Below, in pieces: positions 1 to 6,602 of a stretch of 7,569 nt of DNA. Each line of letters begins with the position of its first letter. Position 1 is the stretch's first letter. The notes beneath the pieces were generated by a model that searched no databases, was not told where the DNA came from, and saw only the letters and a list, made by a program, of their open reading frames with translations. The translations under genes and the position numbers were made by a program. Location of the stretch: assembly GCA_903913345.1 (NCBI GenBank), contig CAIWLA010000199.1, positions 1-7,569 on the forward strand, given 5' to 3'. The stretch comes from an uncultured Magnetococcales bacterium. Its GTDB lineage: Bacteria; Pseudomonadota; Magnetococcia; Magnetococcales; Magnetaquicoccaceae.

Positions 1-972
1 CCCCCGCGCAGGAACAAAACGGCTGACCGAGTTGGGCGCGAACAAAAAATGGCGCACCGGCACCGCCCCTTGCCACCTGCGCAACAACCCCTCTCCCGCC
101 CCCATCGCCAACGTCAGGGAAACCAACAGGAGTGTGCCGTTGACAGGCCATCGCCACAACAGAATGGCCACCAGAAACGCCCCAGAGATCCCCCCCACCA
201 TCCACCGGGTATGGTCACAGCCGCCGGGAAACAACAGAAACGGCTCGGCCAGCGGTCGAATGAATTGATCATACAAGGCCGGGCCGTAGCGGCACTGCGC
301 CTCTGTGACCAAAGCACGCGCGACATCGGGATGGTCCATATCCTGATGCAGACGGAGCCTCTCTCCCTCTATCTGCGCCTGCTGGCTGGGATCCAGGGTC
401 AGGGTGCTGGCCCCGTTCAAACAGGCCAAGGCCGCCTCCCCATCCCCCTGTTGCTGCCAGGCATTGGCACTATAGATCAAATAATTGGCCGCATCGCTGG
501 CACGACCCTGCGCCAGATGAAACCGCTTGTTTTCCTCTAAAAAAGGGACAGCCTCGGCAAAACGCCTGGCCCCCAACAGGGAAAATCCCAACTGGTGCCG
601 GGCCACCGCCGCCGCCATGAACTGGCCATCATGCTCCAACCGCTCCATGGCCTGGGTAAAAGGAGCAACAGCCGCCTCATAATCCTGGGCATCGTATAAA
701 CGATTACCCTGGGCAAGCAAACGGTCGCTCTCCTGATCCGCCCAGAGCAGAGACGATGAGAAGAGAATAAACAGGAACAACAGAGGTGACAGGAGAACGA
801 GAACGGATCGCCAACGGGGGAACCGGAACGAACCTTGAGCATTAAGACGGGGGCTTTGCCCCCGACCCCACCAGTGGCTCCGCCCCTGGACCCCGCCAGG
901 GGGAGAATCCCCCTGGACCCCTGATGGATTGAAATGATTGGATGGAGTCCAGCGGAGGCGGTCAGCCGCCAT
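1..972 (-). CDS. Membrane-anchored TPR-repeat protein, 3' end outside window
   Basis: The frame is open from an ATG at 972 to the left edge, giving 324 residues without a stop. Residues about 56-78 form a strong hydrophobic segment (RSVLVLLSPLLFLFILF...) ending in a signal-peptide-like LLWA/DQ. Residues about 85-200 are alpha-helical with TPR-like spacing (AQGNRLYDAQDYEAAVAPF, then RHQLGFSLLGARRFAEAVPF, then SANAWQQQGDGEAALACL), so a protein-interaction scaffold is likely. Residues 257-273 and about 279-291 look like two more membrane helices. The ATG at 972 overlaps the stop of the response regulator by 11 bp, suggesting coupling, but residues 1-44 are mostly translated from the G/C-rich repeat. 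No ATG, GTG or TTG lies in frame between that ATG and the hydrophobic segment, so the true N-terminus is uncertain. An ATG at 842 is in another frame. TPR plus membrane helices recalls BatE-like proteins, but I see no deciding motif. Precise function unknown. Confidence 0.72.
   Translation of the reverse strand, partial: MAADRLRWTPSNHFNPSGVQGDSPPGGVQGRSHWWGRGQSPRLNAQGSFRFPRWRSVLVLLSPLLFLFILFSSSLLWADQESDRLLAQGNRLYDAQDYEAAVAPFTQAMERLEHDGQFMAAAVARHQLGFSLLGARRFAEAVPFLEENKRFHLAQGRASDAANYLIYSANAWQQQGDGEAALACLNGASTLTLDPSQQAQIEGERLRLHQDMDHPDVARALVTEAQCRYGPALYDQFIRPLAEPFLLFPGGCDHTRWMVGGISGAFLVAILLWRWPVNGTLLLVSLTLAMGAGEGLLRRWQGAVPVRHFLFAPNSVSRFVPARG
848..916. repeat. G/C-rich intergenic repeat with three hairpins
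   Basis: Three adjacent inverted repeats are visible. 848-864 is a perfect 7-bp stem with a TTT loop. 871-889 is a 7-bp stem with one mismatch and a CTCCG loop. 896-916 is a perfect 8-bp stem (CCAGGGGG/CCCCCTGG) with an AGAAT loop. The module, built on the words GACCCC and CTGGACCCC, is unlike the flanking coding DNA and resembles short dispersed intergenic repeats that I recall from Magnetococcales genomes. There is no second copy in this window, so dispersal is inferred. It sits between the response-regulator stop and the membrane segment of the TPR gene and contains no stop codon in the TPR reading frame. No U-run follows the stems, so a classical terminator is unlikely. Confidence 0.65.
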
Positions 973-1408
973 GCGGCGGTTCCGTTGCATCAACCGACTC
1001 ACTCCTGCCCAACACCTCGTCCATGATGGCATCCCTGGAATAGGGCTTGTTGATAAAACCACTGCACTTGCCCTCCAGATGGGAGGCCAGAAAATCCTGC
1101 GGATCTTCGGAACTGGTCTGCATGATAATACGCACCGGCTCCATCGGCGGGTCAGAGGGGTGGGCCTCCCGGTGGGACAACTCTATCTTTCTGATCCTTT
1201 TCAAGGTCTCAATCCCATCGAGACCCGGCATGATAATATCGAGCAGAACAACCTGGAAGGGCAAGCCATTGTTTTGTGCATATTCAAAGAGTTCAATCCC
1301 CTTTTGTCCCCTCGTGGCGACAAAACATTCACAAATGTCGGTCAGCATGTTTTTTAAAATGGCAATGGATGCGGGATGGTCGTCAATAATCAGTGTCTTG
1401 AGTTTCAT
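962..1408 (-). CDS. Single-domain (CheY-like) response regulator
   Basis: A 148-residue protein that is essentially one receiver domain. The acidic pair is D9-D10 (LIIDDHP), the phospho-acceptor is D57 ([13 protein letters not shown]), the switch residue is T98 (IIMQTSSED) and the conserved lysine is K121 (FINKP), so the phosphorylation site is complete. There is no DNA-binding, cyclase or other output domain, and the last 15 residues are a short polar tail. The ATG at 1408 puts the first beta-strand at residue 4, as expected. An AGGGGG lies 12 bases upstream (1421-1426), a rather long spacing; starting further upstream at 1486 would add 26 residues unlike a receiver. It is divergent from the hybrid kinase, whose HPt domain is a plausible phosphate donor, and its stop overlaps the possible start of the TPR gene. 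It probably acts by protein contact or as a phosphate sink. Confidence 0.93.
   Translation of the reverse strand: MKLKTLIIDDHPASIAILKNMLTDICECFVATRGQKGIELFEYAQNNGLPFQVVLLDIIMPGLDGIETLKRIRKIELSHREAHPSDPPMEPVRIIMQTSSEDPQDFLASHLEGKCSGFINKPYSRDAIMDEVLGRSESVDATEPPHGG
965..977 (-). promoter_or_regulatory. Small hairpin with the TPR start codon in its loop
   Basis: On the minus strand GCCGC-ATG-GCGGC forms a perfect 5-bp G/C stem whose three-base loop is the candidate start codon of the TPR frame. It is followed directly by the TGA of the response regulator. Ribosomes ending the upstream gene would open it, which would fit coupled translation. The stem is short and could be chance in GC-rich DNA. 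Confidence 0.3.
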
Positions 1409-1457
1409 TGATTTTTTTATCCCCCTGCGACCAGTCACCAGCGGACTGTACCGGCTC

Positions 1458-1486
1458 AGTATCTCAACAGGCCTGGGGTAATTCAA
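1458..1486 (-). promoter_or_regulatory. Possible sigma70-type promoter for the response regulator
   Basis: On the minus strand TTGAAT (1486-1481) and GATACT (1463-1458) are separated by 17 bases. Each matches its consensus box at four of six positions. Initiation would fall near 1450, giving a leader of about 40 bases before the ATG at 1408. This is by eye only, and such matches are common. Confidence 0.33.
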
Positions 1487-1531
1487 GGTGCATCAGACCG
1501 GGATGGGGGAAATTTTTGCAAGGCATGGAAG

Positions 1532-1586
1532 AGACGGTCTCCGTCTGGTACTCTGTACCCCGTGCGCATGACAGGTGTCGAACACC
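1532..1586 (+). promoter_or_regulatory. Three small triloop hairpins in the kinase leader
   Basis: Three perfect inverted repeats stand in a row just before the kinase ribosome-binding site: 1532-1546 (AGACGG, loop TCT, CCGTCT), 1547-1559 (GGTAC, loop TCT, GTACC) and 1574-1586 (GGTGT, loop CGA, ACACC). The first two touch and share the same loop, so they could stack in RNA. They may instead be DNA operator half-sites. The CTCC at 1539-1542 could also pair with the GGAG of the ribosome-binding site. No known riboswitch is recognised. Confidence 0.35.
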
Positions 1587-1593
1587 GTTTCCT

Positions 1594-1597
1594 GGAG
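1594..1597 (+). promoter_or_regulatory. Ribosome-binding site fixing the GTG start of the kinase
   Basis: GGAG lies 8 bases before the GTG at 1606. This supports that GTG over the ATG at 1525 or the TTG at 1408, both of which would add sequence with no receiver-like character. Confidence 0.7.
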
Positions 1598-1605
1598 CAA
1601 AAAGG

Positions 1606-4600
1606 GTGGAGAAAGAGAAGATACTGGTGATCGATGATGAACAAATCGTCTTTGATTCGATCCAGGACACACTGGAAGAGCAGTATCATCTCTATTACGC
1701 CAGCAATGGCGAGATGGGTCTGCAGTTGCACCGGGAACACCAACCCATCCTGATCATTCTCGACCTGCGGATGCCGGTCATGAATGGATTGGAATTTTTG
1801 CGGCGCATCGGCCTCTCACCCCAGGATCCCTATGCGGTGATTGTCCTCTCCGGACACGCCGTCGGGGCAGAGGTCGGAACCTGCTACCAGATGGGCATCA
1901 CCGCCTTTTTGCGGAAACCCTTCAACGTCTTTGAACTGAAGGGGCTGGTGGCCCAGTGCATCGCCACCAAAAAACTGCAAGGGACACATGCCCAGTTGAT
2001 CTCCGAAATCGAAGAACGGACGAATGCCGAAACCATGGATTTGCTCTTTTCCCTCGTCGGGGATTTTTCCAATATCAAGGATCGGGAGAACGCGGAAACC
2101 CTGGATCTGCTCTTCTCCCTCGTCGGGGATCTCCTCTGCATCCTGGACAACAAGGGCCGACTGCTGCGGATGAGCCACTTCTGGGAAGATCTCCTGGGCC
2201 ACCCCACAGAGGAATTGAAAAACCGGAATTTTCTGGATTTTCTCCACCCGGACGATGTGGCAGACTTTCGGGCCGCCATGCAAACCCTGTTGGATCAGAA
2301 AAATCCGCCCATCTTCCATATCACCAACCGTTATCAACACCAGGATGGCTCCTGGCACTGGATCGAATGGTCGATCGCCACCCACAAAAAACAGGCCTTC
2401 TATGCCACCGGTCGTGATATTACAGAACAAAAACAACGCGAAGAACAACTGATCCAGGCGAGAGACCTGGCCGATCAGGCCAATCGGGCCAAAGGAGCCT
2501 TTCTCGCCACCGTCAGCCACGAAATTCGCACCCCCATGAACGCCATTATCGGCCTGAACACCCTGGCCCTCCAACACAACCTCCCACCCAAGGTGCGCGA
2601 TTATCTCCGCAAGATGCGCACGGCATCCCACTCCCTGCTGCGTATTCTCAACGATATTCTGGATCTCTCCAAGATGGAGGCCGGCAAACTGGAGATGGAA
2701 CAGATCCCGTTCCATCTGGTGGAAACGTTTGAAAATATTGGTAATCTTTTTCGCCACAAAGGCGGGGATAAAAATATTGAACTGGTCCTGGTCTTGCCGC
2801 CCAATCTGTTGCTGGAGGTCGTCGGGGATCCCCTGCGCCTGGGGCAGATACTGGTCAACCTGGTCAGCAATGCCATCAAGTTTACCCATGCTGGAGAGGT
2901 GGTGGTTCAGGCCCAACGTCTGGAACAGACGGAGCAGACTCTCCTGGTGCAATTTTCGGTACGGGACACCGGTATTGGCATCTCCCCAACCCAACAGGAG
3001 GCACTGTTTCAAGCCTTCGCCCAGGCGGACAGCTCCACCACCCGGCGTTACGGCGGGACCGGCCTGGGGCTGGCCATCTCCAAACAACTGGTGGAGAGAA
3101 TGGGGGGACGGATTTGGGTGGAGAGCCAAACGGATCAGGGCAGCGTCTTCCATTTTACGGTGGCCTTGGGGCTGGGACAGGAGGTGTTCCATCGCCCCCT
3201 GGTCCTGGACGAAGACTTGCAGGGATTGAAAGTGCTGGTGGTGGATGACAACGAAACCTCGCAAGAGGTGTTGCGGGAGTTGTTGCAGGCCTTTTCCCTC
3301 TCTGTCACCACGGTTGGCTCCGGGAAAGGGGCACTGACTCTCCTGCACCAGGCCAGCGAGACCCAGGAGGCGTATGCGTTGGTGTTGATCGATTATCGTA
3401 TGCCAGAAATGGATGGTTTGGCCACGGCCGCCGCGATTCAGCAGGAGACCAGCCTGTTTCGCACCCTCTCCCACCTCTCGCCACCCGCAACCACCCCAAA
3501 GCTGGTCTTGATGAGTGCCTTTGCCAGCGATGATGTCCAGAAAAATGCCGCCAAATTTGGTCTGGATGGATTTATTGAAAAACCCTGCTCGCGTCTTTTT
3601 CTGTTCGACACCATCCGGGAACTGTTTGGCAAAGAGGTGCCCACCCATTTTCAGCAACAGCATTTGTCCGATGTGGAACAACAGGTCCGGGCTTATATTT
3701 GCGGGGCACGCATCCTCCTGGTGGACGATATTGACCTCAATCGGCAGGTGGCACGGGAGTTGTTGGAAGGGATGGGACTGTTGATCGAATTGGCCTCCAA
3801 TGGCCGGGAAGCAGTGGACAAAGTGGAACAGGGGGGGAGTGCCTTTGACGCCATTCTCCTGGATCTGGAAATGCCGGGAATGGATGGGTATCAGGCCGCA
3901 CGCCTCATTCGCCAGAATCCGCTGTACACCAAACTGCCCATTATTGCCTTGACCGCCCACGCCATGGATGGCATCTGGCCACTCTGTCAGGCGGCGGGAA
4001 TGAACGATTATGTGGCCAAACCGATTGACAGTGTGGAATTGTGCAAACTGTTGCTGCGCTGGATTCCGGCGCGCATGGCCTCCGAGGAGGTGCTGGAGGC
4101 AGTGGCCACCCAGACCCGCCACCAGCAGGAGAGCCGAGGGTATGAACAACCCGCCCAGCCGGTCACCCTTCCCGGTATCGATGTGGCTTCCGCACTGCGG
4201 CGCATGAACAATAATGTTCAGTTGTTTCAAAACATGTTATCGATTTTTTATCGGGAATTTTTTGCGGCCTCCACCACCATTCGCACCGCCCTGGACGAAC
4301 AGCAAGAGGATGGTCGGAAATCCGCCCGTCTCTTTGTCCACACGATCAAGGGGATGGCAGGTAACCTCTCTGCCGAACAACTGTTTCTGGCGGCTCGTGA
4401 CCTGGAGGATGCCATCCATGAAGAGAGACGGGAGGATTGGCCCCCGTTGCTGAACCGGTTCGATCAGGCCCTCCATCAAGTGATGCAGACGATCCAGACC
4501 TATCAGGCGGAAAACAGACCGGAGACGACCACGGCCACGATACCGCCGGCGTTTCGACCGGACGAGGCGGCCATCCGGTCAGGGATGCAAAAATTGTACG

Positions 4601-4800
4601 GGCTGATCAATGCCAGCCATTCGGATGCAGAAGAGCTTTTGGCCACCCTCAAACCCTCGTTGCCAACCGCCGAGTCCGCGTCAGAGGAGATGACGCAACT
4701 GGAAGCCTCTCTCGGTCAGTACGATTTTGAGGGGGCATTGATCCCCCTCAAGACCATTGCCCATCGTCTGAACATCGCCCTGGGTGAGGATATGGGTTAA
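1606..4800 (+). CDS. Soluble hybrid histidine kinase, REC-PAS-HisKA-HATPase-REC-REC-HPt
   Basis: A 1064-residue two-component phosphorelay protein with no membrane segment, so a cytoplasmic sensor. Domains in order: REC1, about 5-120 (D10-D11, D53, S82, K104); a linker with a duplicated 22-residue unit (140-183); PAS with PAC tail, about 173-273; a short coiled helix; HisKA with H305 in SHEIRTPMN; HATPase_c, about 405-520 (N-box N422, DTGIG from D454, YGGTGLGL from Y482); REC2, about 541-672 (D547-D548, D596, K659, with Ser for the usual Thr); REC3, about 701-822 (D707-D708, D753, T783, K805); HPt, about 875-970, with H912 in VHTIKG. A C-terminal helical tail follows. All key residues are present, so autophosphorylation and His-Asp-His relay are expected. 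The N-terminal REC1 suggests input from another kinase; the PAS ligand is unknown. It is divergent from a lone receiver, a likely partner, and its stop codon overlaps that of the convergent sdhE-like gene. Confidence 0.96.
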   Translation: MEKEKILVIDDEQIVFDSIQDTLEEQYHLYYASNGEMGLQLHREHQPILIILDLRMPVMNGLEFLRRIGLSPQDPYAVIVLSGHAVGAEVGTCYQMGITAFLRKPFNVFELKGLVAQCIATKKLQGTHAQLISEIEERTNAETMDLLFSLVGDFSNIKDRENAETLDLLFSLVGDLLCILDNKGRLLRMSHFWEDLLGHPTEELKNRNFLDFLHPDDVADFRAAMQTLLDQKNPPIFHITNRYQHQDGSWHWIEWSIATHKKQAFYATGRDITEQKQREEQLIQARDLADQANRAKGAFLATVSHEIRTPMNAIIGLNTLALQHNLPPKVRDYLRKMRTASHSLLRILNDILDLSKMEAGKLEMEQIPFHLVETFENIGNLFRHKGGDKNIELVLVLPPNLLLEVVGDPLRLGQILVNLVSNAIKFTHAGEVVVQAQRLEQTEQTLLVQFSVRDTGIGISPTQQEALFQAFAQADSSTTRRYGGTGLGLAISKQLVERMGGRIWVESQTDQGSVFHFTVALGLGQEVFHRPLVLDEDLQGLKVLVVDDNETSQEVLRELLQAFSLSVTTVGSGKGALTLLHQASETQEAYALVLIDYRMPEMDGLATAAAIQQETSLFRTLSHLSPPATTPKLVLMSAFASDDVQKNAAKFGLDGFIEKPCSRLFLFDTIRELFGKEVPTHFQQQHLSDVEQQVRAYICGARILLVDDIDLNRQVARELLEGMGLLIELASNGREAVDKVEQGGSAFDAILLDLEMPGMDGYQAARLIRQNPLYTKLPIIALTAHAMDGIWPLCQAAGMNDYVAKPIDSVELCKLLLRWIPARMASEEVLEAVATQTRHQQESRGYEQPAQPVTLPGIDVASALRRMNNNVQLFQNMLSIFYREFFAASTTIRTALDEQQEDGRKSARLFVHTIKGMAGNLSAEQLFLAARDLEDAIHEERREDWPPLLNRFDQALHQVMQTIQTYQAENRPETTTATIPPAFRPDEAAIRSGMQKLYGLINASHSDAEELLATLKPSLPTAESASEEMTQLEASLGQYDFEGALIPLKTIAHRLNIALGEDMG
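2023..2130 (+). repeat. In-frame tandem duplication in the kinase linker
   Basis: Two units start at 2023 and 2089, a period of 66 bases or 22 residues. The first 14 codons encode [14 protein letters not shown] and [14 protein letters not shown]. 37 of these 42 bases are identical, and only one of the five differences changes an amino acid. The rest of each unit has diverged, the second copy running into the PAS domain. An old duplication kept under protein-level constraint is the simplest reading. It lengthens the helix joining REC1 to PAS. Confidence 0.85.
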
Positions 4801-5084
4801 GAGAAAAGGACAGAGGGGGTCTGGGAGACCGTCCGATAACCGACCATCCAACCCAACACCTCCCGATCGACACCAACCGGGGGTTCCCGAAAACCGGACA
4901 GCCAGTCCAGCAGATCCAGATCCGACTGCTGCAACAAGAGAATCATCCGTTCGCAGGCCTCATCCGTCAATTGGTCCAGCTGCCCGGCCAGAAAACGGCT
5001 GAGCAGTTGCTCCATCTCGGACATGGAACGGCGTTCTGCAATAAAAACCAGCCGCTTGCGTATGATGTCGTCCCTACTCGCCAT
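4797..5084 (-). CDS. sdhE: SdhE-like FAD assembly factor (Sdh5/DUF339 family)
   Basis: A 95-residue protein matching the small helical SdhE/Sdh5 family, which promotes covalent FAD attachment to the flavoprotein subunit of succinate dehydrogenase and, in some bacteria, fumarate reductase. The signature region is residues 9-32 ([20 protein letters not shown]), where the family usually has R-G-x-x-E; here it is R19-S20-M21-S22-E23. The second family hallmark, SDLDLLDWL with W61, is intact, and the length is normal. The ATG at 5084 overlaps the end of the pentapeptide gene by 11 bp, and GGTGA lies a few bases upstream; a TTG just before it would add one residue. It is last in the korA-korB-pentapeptide series, which suits a TCA-cycle role. 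Its stop shares TTAA with the kinase stop. The Ser for Gly change could weaken or shift activity. Confidence 0.85.
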   Translation of the reverse strand: MASRDDIIRKRLVFIAERRSMSEMEQLLSRFLAGQLDQLTDEACERMILLLQQSDLDLLDWLSGFREPPVGVDREVLGWMVGYRTVSQTPSVLFS

Positions 5085-5709
5085 CAAAGATCACCAATTT
5101 TTGCCCCAGATTTTTCTCCGAGGAACAGTGGCCATCCCAAGGCGATTTGCCATAAAAAATGGCCCCTTCCGTCATCACCTGTTCATAATGGGCATCGTGC
5201 AAATTGGTTTTGCGCAGATCCACCCCGGTCAGGTCGCAGGAGACAAACCGCGTCCCCTCCAGAGACGTTTCCCGCAAGCTGGCCCCACGCAGACAGGCAC
5301 CGGTCAGGTCGGATTGATTGAGACTGGAAGAGAGAATGTGTACCGCAGACAGATCGGCACGACGAAAGGAAAGATGGTCCAGGGTGCATAACAGAAAACG
5401 GGCATGAGACAATACCGCATCCGTAAAATCACAGTCGGTAAACGACGAACGCTGACAAAAGGCATATCCCAGACGACTGCCCGAAAAAGAGACCCCGGAC
5501 AACCGGCTCTCCTGAATATGGACCTCCGTCAGGTCACACCCGGACAGGTTGCAGTCGTACAGACGACTGCCCACCAACACAACCCCCGCCAGATCGAGAC
5601 CAGAGAGGTCAACGGCGCGGATCTCTATAAAGGATAGATCCGCGCCTTTCAGATGACCATCATGACCAAACGCCTCCAGCAGTGCCGCCTTTTGCGTGAA
5701 GGGCTGCAT
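5074..5709 (-). CDS. Pentapeptide-repeat protein
   Basis: A 211-residue protein in which residues 22-186 can be read as about 33 consecutive five-residue units with a central Leu or Phe and frequent A/C-D/N before it (GADLS, AVDLS, GLDLA, DCNLS, GCDLT, GACLR, SCDLT, GVDLR). This predicts a right-handed quadrilateral beta-helix of about eight coils. A short helical cap (1-21) and a polar tail of 25 residues flank it. There is no signal peptide, membrane helix or enzyme motif. Family members range from DNA mimics that bind gyrase (Qnr, MfpA) to proteins of unknown role, and nothing here points to one target. I start at the ATG at 5709, 14 bases after the korB stop; a TTG at 5727 overlapping that stop is an alternative. 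It is probably coupled to korB, and its end overlaps the sdhE-like gene. Confidence 0.9.
   Translation of the reverse strand: MQPFTQKAALLEAFGHDGHLKGADLSFIEIRAVDLSGLDLAGVVLVGSRLYDCNLSGCDLTEVHIQESRLSGVSFSGSRLGYAFCQRSSFTDCDFTDAVLSHARFLLCTLDHLSFRRADLSAVHILSSSLNQSDLTGACLRGASLRETSLEGTRFVSCDLTGVDLRKTNLHDAHYEQVMTEGAIFYGKSPWDGHCSSEKNLGQKLVIFDGE
5614..5646. repeat. Perfect 11-bp inverted repeat inside the pentapeptide gene
   Basis: GGCGCGGATCT at 5614-5624 is matched by its exact reverse complement, AGATCCGCGCC, at 5636-5646, across an 11-base loop. It begins about 63 bases into the pentapeptide coding sequence, in the codons for GADLSFIEIRA. In the korAB transcript it would be a stable stem-loop shortly after korB. 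No T-run follows on the minus strand; on the plus strand only TTTC follows. It may be an intragenic processing or stability element, or a protein-binding dyad. Confidence 0.6.
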
Positions 5710-5723
5710 GGCCTTTGACCCGC

Positions 5724-6602
5724 TCAAGGACGAGCGAGGTCAATGATCTTGTTGATATCATACCCGGCATGGCCACCCACCTTGGTGACAATGGCCGCCA
5801 GACGCTCGTCCAGAGTCGGCTTGTCAATCTTGTACAGCAGGCCCATGGGGGCATGTCCTTCCGCATCCCGCCGGGCCAACTCCATGGCCGCTCCCAGATT
5901 GCTGGTATCGTGATCGGCTGGCACATCCCGGACCAACTCACGATAAAACTCCACCGTGTCAATGTTGTTGTAGGTGGGGCATTGCGAGAAAATATGCACA
6001 TAGGAGAAACCCTTGTGCTCCATGGCACCCTTGATCAACTCGGCACAAATCTGGGGCTTGCCCGCAAACCCCTGGGCCACATAAGTGGCACCATAGGTCA
6101 ACATGTAGAGCAACGGATTCAACGGCTCATCCGGTCCCCCATACGGCGTGGTGTAGGCCTTCAACTCCGGGCGGGAGGTGGGGGAGTATTGCCCCTTGGT
6201 CAAACCATAGATGCCATTGTCATACAGGACATAGGTCAGGTTGACATTTTTCCGGGCCATGTGGGGCATGTGACCACCCCCGATGGAATAACCATCCCCA
6301 TCGCCACCGGTGACCAGCACCGCCAGATCCGGACGAGCCAGTTGCGCCCCCGTGGCCACCGGTCCGGCCCGACCGTGGAGGGTGTGCATCTTGTAGGACT
6401 TGATAAAGTAGGGCGTCCGCGACGAACAGCCGATACCGGAGATGGCCATCAGGTTGGAATAATCCACACCCAACTCCGACAATGCCCGATAGATGCTGTT
6501 CAAAATGCCATGGTAGCCACAACCGGGGCACCAGACGACACTCACCTCTGATTTGTAATCCTTCGGTTTCAGATCAACTTTATGGAGCGCGGCAACAGAC
6601 AT
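5724..6602 (-). CDS. korB: 2-oxoacid:ferredoxin oxidoreductase, beta subunit
   Basis: A 292-residue beta subunit of a 2-oxoacid:ferredoxin oxidoreductase, which binds thiamine diphosphate and one [4Fe-4S] cluster and moves electrons between a 2-oxoacid plus CoA and ferredoxin. The cluster ligands are visible: C25 and C28 (WCPGCG), C59 (SGIGCSS) and C208 (SQCPTYNN). The ThDP/Mg site is GDGDGYSIGG (D101, D103) with N129 in YDNGIYGLTKGQ. The length is usual for the family. The fit is best to KorB (2-oxoglutarate), but pyruvate-type enzymes share these motifs, so the substrate is inferred. The ATG shares its A with the korA stop (TGATG) and has an AAGGAG 8 bases upstream. The enzyme would work in the reductive TCA cycle or as a ferredoxin-linked 2-oxoglutarate oxidase. 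Confidence 0.95.
   Translation of the reverse strand: MSVAALHKVDLKPKDYKSEVSVVWCPGCGYHGILNSIYRALSELGVDYSNLMAISGIGCSSRTPYFIKSYKMHTLHGRAGPVATGAQLARPDLAVLVTGGDGDGYSIGGGHMPHMARKNVNLTYVLYDNGIYGLTKGQYSPTSRPELKAYTTPYGGPDEPLNPLLYMLTYGATYVAQGFAGKPQICAELIKGAMEHKGFSYVHIFSQCPTYNNIDTVEFYRELVRDVPADHDTSNLGAAMELARRDAEGHAPMGLLYKIDKPTLDERLAAIVTKVGGHAGYDINKIIDLARP

Noticed and set aside
49..540. Plus-strand open frames opposite the TPR gene
   Set aside because: The minus-strand frame has a hydrophobic anchor, TPR-like helices and membrane segments. The plus-strand products are Pro, Gln and Arg-rich with no structure typical of a protein.
537..842. A 101-codon minus-strand frame with an ATG at 842
   Set aside because: It is out of frame with the TPR protein and Cys, Arg and Ser-rich, as shadow frames here are. 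It has no Shine-Dalgarno and ends inside the TPR region. Kept in mind only as a possible start if a frameshift exists.
848..864. Hairpin as an intrinsic terminator
   Set aside because: The stem is perfect, but neither strand has a T-run after it, and it lies within an open reading frame.
1408..1605. N-terminal extension of the kinase from the TTG at 1408 or ATG at 1525
   Set aside because: The extra residues do not resemble any domain. The GTG at 1606 has a well-placed GGAG and starts exactly at the receiver fold, while the extension would overlap the likely regulator promoter and hairpins.
1816..4230. A very long open frame (804 codons) on the minus strand opposite the hybrid kinase
   Set aside because: The plus strand has a complete set of kinase and receiver motifs with correct spacing. 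The antisense product has no recognisable domain and is rich in Gly, His and Gln, as expected from the complement of GC-rich codons.
5715..6551. A 278-codon open frame on the plus strand opposite korB
   Set aside because: The minus strand encodes korB with all cluster and ThDP motifs. The plus-strand product resembles no family and starts inside the korB end without a clear ribosome-binding site.
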